Shown here: in pieces, positions 6,301 to 8,447 of the stretch | How the letters are laid out: each line of letters begins with the position of its first letter | Position numbering within the stretch: position 1 is the first letter of the stretch | Assembly: GCA_013151705.1 (NCBI GenBank) | Contig: JAADHT010000056.1 | Location: 1-8,447 of the forward strand | DNA length: 8,447 bases | Source: Kiritimatiellota bacterium | GTDB taxonomy: Bacteria; Verrucomicrobiota; Lentisphaeria; Victivallales; JAADHT01 | Reading direction: 5' to 3' | The notes under the pieces: model-generated | What the model was told of the DNA's origin: nothing | What the model saw: the letters and a program-made list of their open reading frames with translations, nothing else | Databases searched by the model: none | Position numbers and translations under genes: made by a program

Positions 6301-6567
6301 AAGAAAAAAGGTGGTGGGTATCCGGAGCAGAACGTGTTCCAATCCTCGCAACTCGGCATTTACGGGAGTGGCTTGGTAAGTGTTCCAGAGAAGCGAGGTG
6401 GCCCGCAGCCGCTCGATGACATATCCGTTGTAATCACTACCGTAGACGAGAAGCGGGTCAGGAACAACGACGATCTCGCCGCAAATTGGACAAGAAACGA
6501 ATTCCCCTATCAAGGCGTATTCGGCCTGGATGTCGTTTTCGCAGAATTTGCACTGAAAATCCAGCAT
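3346..6567 (-). CDS. Membrane pseudokinase with zinc ribbon and beta-helix
   Basis: A 1073-residue predicted membrane protein. Domains in order: a zinc ribbon (Cys6-x2-Cys9 and Cys26-x2-Cys29), a Ser/Thr-kinase fold (about 45-312), a basic linker, one transmembrane helix (about 401-421), a charged helical region with TPR-like GDYEKAL and GDYESAEKAF motifs (about 470-800), and a right-handed beta-helix (about 820-1000). The C-terminus DWRLVPGTPG is typical of beta-helix proteins. The kinase fold keeps Asn182, the SPE motif (222-224) and Asp237. The VAIK Lys is Arg82, the HRD motif is His-Gln-Asn (Asn177 for the catalytic Asp) and the DFG Asp is Asn195. Phosphotransfer is therefore unlikely and a scaffold or ligand-sensing role is inferred. 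The N-terminal part would be cytoplasmic and the beta-helix outside, suggesting glycan or surface binding. The ATG has AAAGG (6577-6581) nine bases upstream. No terminator is visible after the stop. Confidence 0.9.
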   Translation of the reverse strand: MLDFQCKFCENDIQAEYALIGEFVSCPICGEIVVVPDPLLVYGSDYNGYVIERLRATSLLWNTYQATPVNAELRGLEHVLLRIPTTFFLKRLTHFDKFCDVIVRSGSLGVKGIAPLVSSSLVPGRTYFVFEFFPSIDLSAFIAKTGPLDLINSLRVIRRCAVALRDAWSESGIIHQNILPHNVRINEQREIRMMNLGLSQLLLEDGDLLEEGFNIWDQRYISPEFALNGKGDTPACDIYALGMVFYFLLTGSHPYALVPEDRIPESPIPDLKSELPLIPYDAKAMFQLMVAKRLTLRFSDWNEVLERIDALLHKSRKRIDNNDFGQSYSKMKTRTDRRKPIALNPVIAVSTEKFRREREIQKPEMSETIAKPVDHNKKTRHIQVALRNTRCKKNFMTRHSGLIVALSVSSFLVFAFLVFWWSGERSREKTQNAPIEVSNESSPRVQVSEVNRKGESSHGRRTTRRRTSPMAMLDDHLKKALKYSREHPDDFDGALKRLEAVIPEAVNLDRFDIVNMIREKTDFIAARKASLMEDRARIVIKRIRKDIAPMFEAGDYEKALAFVNEYDGPMKTESLFARKRLMREIKGIADSKVQSRNKINAGIANLAEKLAPLLLNGEIAEAARVLRDYSTDTKRLSVLKSKWLNEIETYGGANGPTASPSDLPDTASILKMPLLARGLVFAAAGDYESAEKAFKELPTPAVKPFMDALNVKKLSEKRKLEEKRIVNEFAGILKSYSMNFDAAAPENLLLELAKAKISRQNAGKLASETTRFATENVESAFMKTHANLVDAVLLFCKRNSGTGKDVRIDIPSEISVSPKDNLASIVASAKSGSVIKLPATKFKIGRTVISSSNITISGARGTLLTGGPLVIKSRKCSLVNLSFKNLNVELVNASDGSLKNCSLDGGGIKIVKSNDCSIVNTLALTVLIDNSERLSVDHCTFASNDESVSPLRINTKTLDIRNSIIYGRGFALTFFRDHTNRKCKFENTLIFGEKGYCVRDRKTEFFKKRDIASTKSRIRRFIKTRNNIYDPPQFNNHLKGDWRLVPGTPGSKAATDGSDWGVPSSILAPSSND

Positions 6568-6589
6568 GATTCAAAACCTTTCAATCTAA

Positions 6590-6639
6590 TTCACCCACCG
6601 GGTGAAAGCGTTTTTTTATTTCTCAACCCGAAACGGGTT
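6590..6639. other. Two adjacent hairpins in the gap before the pseudokinase gene
   Basis: TTCACCC-ACC-GGGTGAA (6590-6606) and AACCCG-AAA-CGGGTT (6625-6639) are perfect 7-bp and 6-bp stems. On the plus strand the first is followed by T7 at 6611-6617 and looks like a terminator, but no plus-strand gene is visible there. On the minus strand, the direction of the flanking genes, neither stem is followed by a T run. The first ends nine bases before the pseudokinase ribosome binding site and could affect its translation. The ACCC and GGGT arms could also pair between hairpins. Confidence 0.45.
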
Positions 6640-6669
6640 AATTTTGAGCATACATCCACTACGTTAGGC

Positions 6670-7888
6670 TCAAACAGCTTCGATGCGACTCCGAAGCTCG
6701 TCGGCAATCGCCTCGCCAAACTTGAAACATTCCTCGAGCTGGGCGGGTTCCGGAGCATATAACGCCCGGATTCCATCAGAAACCGTCTCGACGGACATAT
6801 CCAGAAAATACTGATTGAGCTGTTTCACAGCCTCCCCACTCCAACCGTAGGAACCGAAAGCGGCACCGATGAGATTTTTAGGTTTCAATCCCTTCAGATA
6901 CGTTAACGCGTCCGCTAGACTAGGGAAAATCTGATTGTTGATCGTCGGCGAACCAATTATCAGCGCTCCGGAATCCAAGACCTCGGTGGCCACCTCGCTT
7001 CTGTCGGAACCCGAGAGGGGCAGTATTTTAACATCGACACCGGACGAGCGGATACCGTCAGCGATGGAAGCCGCCATTTTTCCAGTAGCGCCCCACATCG
7101 TGTCATAGACTATCACCGCCTTGAGTTTGGGACGCTGTTCCGCCCATTCGCGGTACCACCCCAAAACCCGCGAGATATCCTCGGGTCTTCTCCAAATGGG
7201 GCCGTGGTCGGTAGCGAGAACATCAAATTCCAACCCCGTCTCCCCGACGGAATCGAGCAAGGCGATAATCTTGGAAGAGTATGGTAAAAGAATGTTGGCG
7301 TAGTACTTTTCGCATTCCCTTTTTATGGTCTCTGACGGATTCTGGTCCGCGAATATCGCGCCGGTAGCCAAATGCATACCGAAAGCGTCTTGCGAGAAAA
7401 GAATTTTTCTCTCTTTGAGATAGGAGAACATGCTGTCCGGCCAATGCAGCAAACGGGTCTCGATGAAAGAGAGCGTCAAACCACCCAAATCAAGTTCGTC
7501 CCCGGTCTTGACCTCGGTCAAGCGCAAATCGCGGTGAAAATGCGCATTGAGTGCTTTGTTTGACCCCCATTGAGGAAGCGAATACCTTTTCGGGATTGGC
7601 CAAATCCACGACATCCGGCAATGCGCCGGAATGGTCCATTTCCGCATGGTTGGAGATTATGTAATCTATTTCGGCGACATCGACAATTGATGAGATCCTG
7701 GCCAGCATCTCGTCCTTGAACCGCGACTTGACGGTGTCCACCAAAGTAACCTTGTCGGCTAGGATGAGAAACGCGTTGTACGTCGTGCCGACGTTCGTGG
7801 CGTATCCATGGAAATTGCGGATTTCCCAGTCTATCGCCCCCACCCAATAAACATCGTCCGCTATTTTTATGGCGTTCAAATGCCCCAT
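6670..7888 (-). pseudogene. fprA: Flavodiiron protein (A-type flavoprotein), frame broken by one extra base
   Basis: Flavodiiron proteins are cytoplasmic enzymes of anaerobes that reduce O2 to water or NO to N2O, using a diiron site in a metallo-beta-lactamase domain and FMN in a flavodoxin domain. The 5' part is one frame from 7888 (ATG, with GGAG at 7899-7902) and carries the HAEMDH motif. After Met107-Gly108 the frame runs off. The homologous sequence continues from SNKALNAHFH in another frame to the stop at 6670. Dropping one G from the G5 tract (CCCCC on the plus strand, 7564-7568) restores a 405-residue protein of normal length. It then has His81, Glu83, Asp85, His86, His148, Asp167 and His228, with spacings identical to the family set, and the flavodoxin TMWGAT loop at 263-268. 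All catalytic positions being intact argues for a sequencing/assembly indel or very recent loss. Downstream of a ferritin-like diiron gene, in probable oxygen-stress partnership. Confidence 0.9.
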
Positions 7889-7903
7889 AATTTTATATCT
7901 CCA

Positions 7904-7950
7904 GTGATTCTTTTGCCTGAGTGCGAACCGTGATTCATGAGGCGTGATTC
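7904..7950. repeat. Three copies of GTGATTC between the diiron genes
   Basis: GTGATTC occurs at 7904-7910, 7930-7936 and 7944-7950, the last two as part of CGTGATTC. On the transcribed minus strand they read GAATCAC in the 93-base gap between the ferritin-like stop and the flavodiiron start. They could be a decayed simple repeat, as elsewhere in this window, or a binding site. The uneven spacing (26 and 14 bp) argues against a regular operator. Confidence 0.5.
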
Positions 7951-7981
7951 GTGTAAACGAAATCCGGAAAATTCTCAGACC

Positions 7982-8447
7982 TCACGCCGTTTGCCAATTC
8001 GTAAGTATGGCAATGTGTTGTATCTCCTCACCGACAAGCCTCTGAATAATATCTTTATCCTTGTCCGACTTCATGGCGTTGGCCAACGACGCGAAATAGA
8101 CAACCGTGTTCTTCTCGAATTCCATCGCGAGTTTTTTTATCTCGTCGGCGGTTTCGGTTCCAGTGAGAGACTCCGCAATCGGGCGAAGGTTCGAAAAAAC
8201 CTCGCCGTCAACCATCGAACGCAAATAGGAGAGCGCCAAATCATCACCGTCAAAGGGCGATTCGACCCCATCCGCGGCGAATTTGTTTTTCAATCCCACA
8301 AAAAGTGATTCATGATCGTTCTCCATCTCCGCCAAATCAAGAAGAAACTTTTTACTTGATTCGCCCGTCATAATCTCCGCGGCGCGGACGTAAAAAGCAT
8401 ACCCGTTCCTCTCTATCCGCTCGGCTATCTCAAAAACCTCGCCAATA
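7982..8447 (-). CDS. Ferritin-like / rubrerythrin-type diiron protein (5' end beyond window)
   Basis: The last 154 residues of a four-helix-bundle diiron protein of the rubrerythrin/ferritin-like superfamily. These typically reduce peroxide or handle iron in anaerobes. The pattern of metal ligands is visible: helix 1 EIAERIERNGYAFY, helix 2 Glu-Asn-Asp-His in MENDHESLF, helix 3 EFEKN, helix 4 Glu-x-x-His in GEEIQH. No C-terminal rubredoxin CxxC domain follows, so it is the short ferritin-like form, not classical rubrerythrin. The frame is open from the ATG at 8371 up to the right edge, and the 25 residues before that ATG are clearly homologous helix-1 sequence. The ATG is therefore internal and the true start is outside. 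It ends 93 bases before the flavodiiron protein, same strand, suggesting one oxidative-stress operon. Electron donor not visible. Confidence 0.88.
   Translation of the reverse strand, partial: IGEVFEIAERIERNGYAFYVRAAEIMTGESSKKFLLDLAEMENDHESLFVGLKNKFAADGVESPFDGDDLALSYLRSMVDGEVFSNLRPIAESLTGTETADEIKKLAMEFEKNTVVYFASLANAMKSDKDKDIIQRLVGEEIQHIAILTNWQTA

Noticed and set aside
8369..8371. ATG as start of the ferritin-like gene
   Set aside because: The same frame continues upstream to the window edge through clearly homologous helix-1 residues (EIAERIERNGYAFY), so this Met is internal.

Overview
The window reads as a piece of an anaerobic or microaerophilic bacterial chromosome of intermediate GC, with genes on both strands and several structured intergenic regions. 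The best lineage guess is the Planctomycetota-Verrucomicrobiota-Lentisphaerota-Kiritimatiellota (PVC) group. This rests on a large zinc-ribbon/kinase-like/transmembrane/beta-helix protein, a free-standing FHA protein, and a flavodiiron plus ferritin-like oxygen-defence pair. It is an inference from gene content, not from a phylogenetic marker.

Left part (1-1170) is RNA-rich. After the possible last codons of an upstream gene (3-29) comes a region that folds into long perfect helices. It begins like a tmRNA (acceptor-like G-rich 5' end plus GGTTTCGAC) but shows no recognisable tmRNA 3' half (81-365). Next are tRNA-Lys(UUU) (535-610), a long imperfect hairpin with a T tract, and rpmB encoding the zinc-binding (four-cysteine) form of ribosomal protein L28 (744-971). 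The gap after rpmB holds a near-perfect intrinsic terminator directly before the next ribosome binding site. A competing 9-bp helix overlaps it, so the layout resembles a transcription attenuator.

Middle part (1187-3274, plus strand): a 136-aa FHA-domain protein; about 540 bp of non-coding DNA carrying an 8-bp tandem repeat, a 23-bp palindrome and 7-bp repeats; a good sigma70-like promoter; and an iron-type alcohol dehydrogenase in which one of the four metal ligands is Gln instead of His.

Right part (3346-8447, all minus strand): reading with transcription, a ferritin-like/rubrerythrin-type diiron protein (5' end outside the window) is followed by a flavodiiron protein whose frame is broken by one extra G in a G5 tract. 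After that comes a 1073-aa membrane protein whose kinase domain has lost all three hallmark catalytic residues (VAIK Lys to Arg, HRD Asp to Asn, DFG Asp to Asn). The first two form a plausible O2/peroxide/NO detoxification unit. The third is a predicted pseudokinase receptor with an outside beta-helix domain. The FHA protein is a conceivable, unproven member of the same phospho-signalling network.
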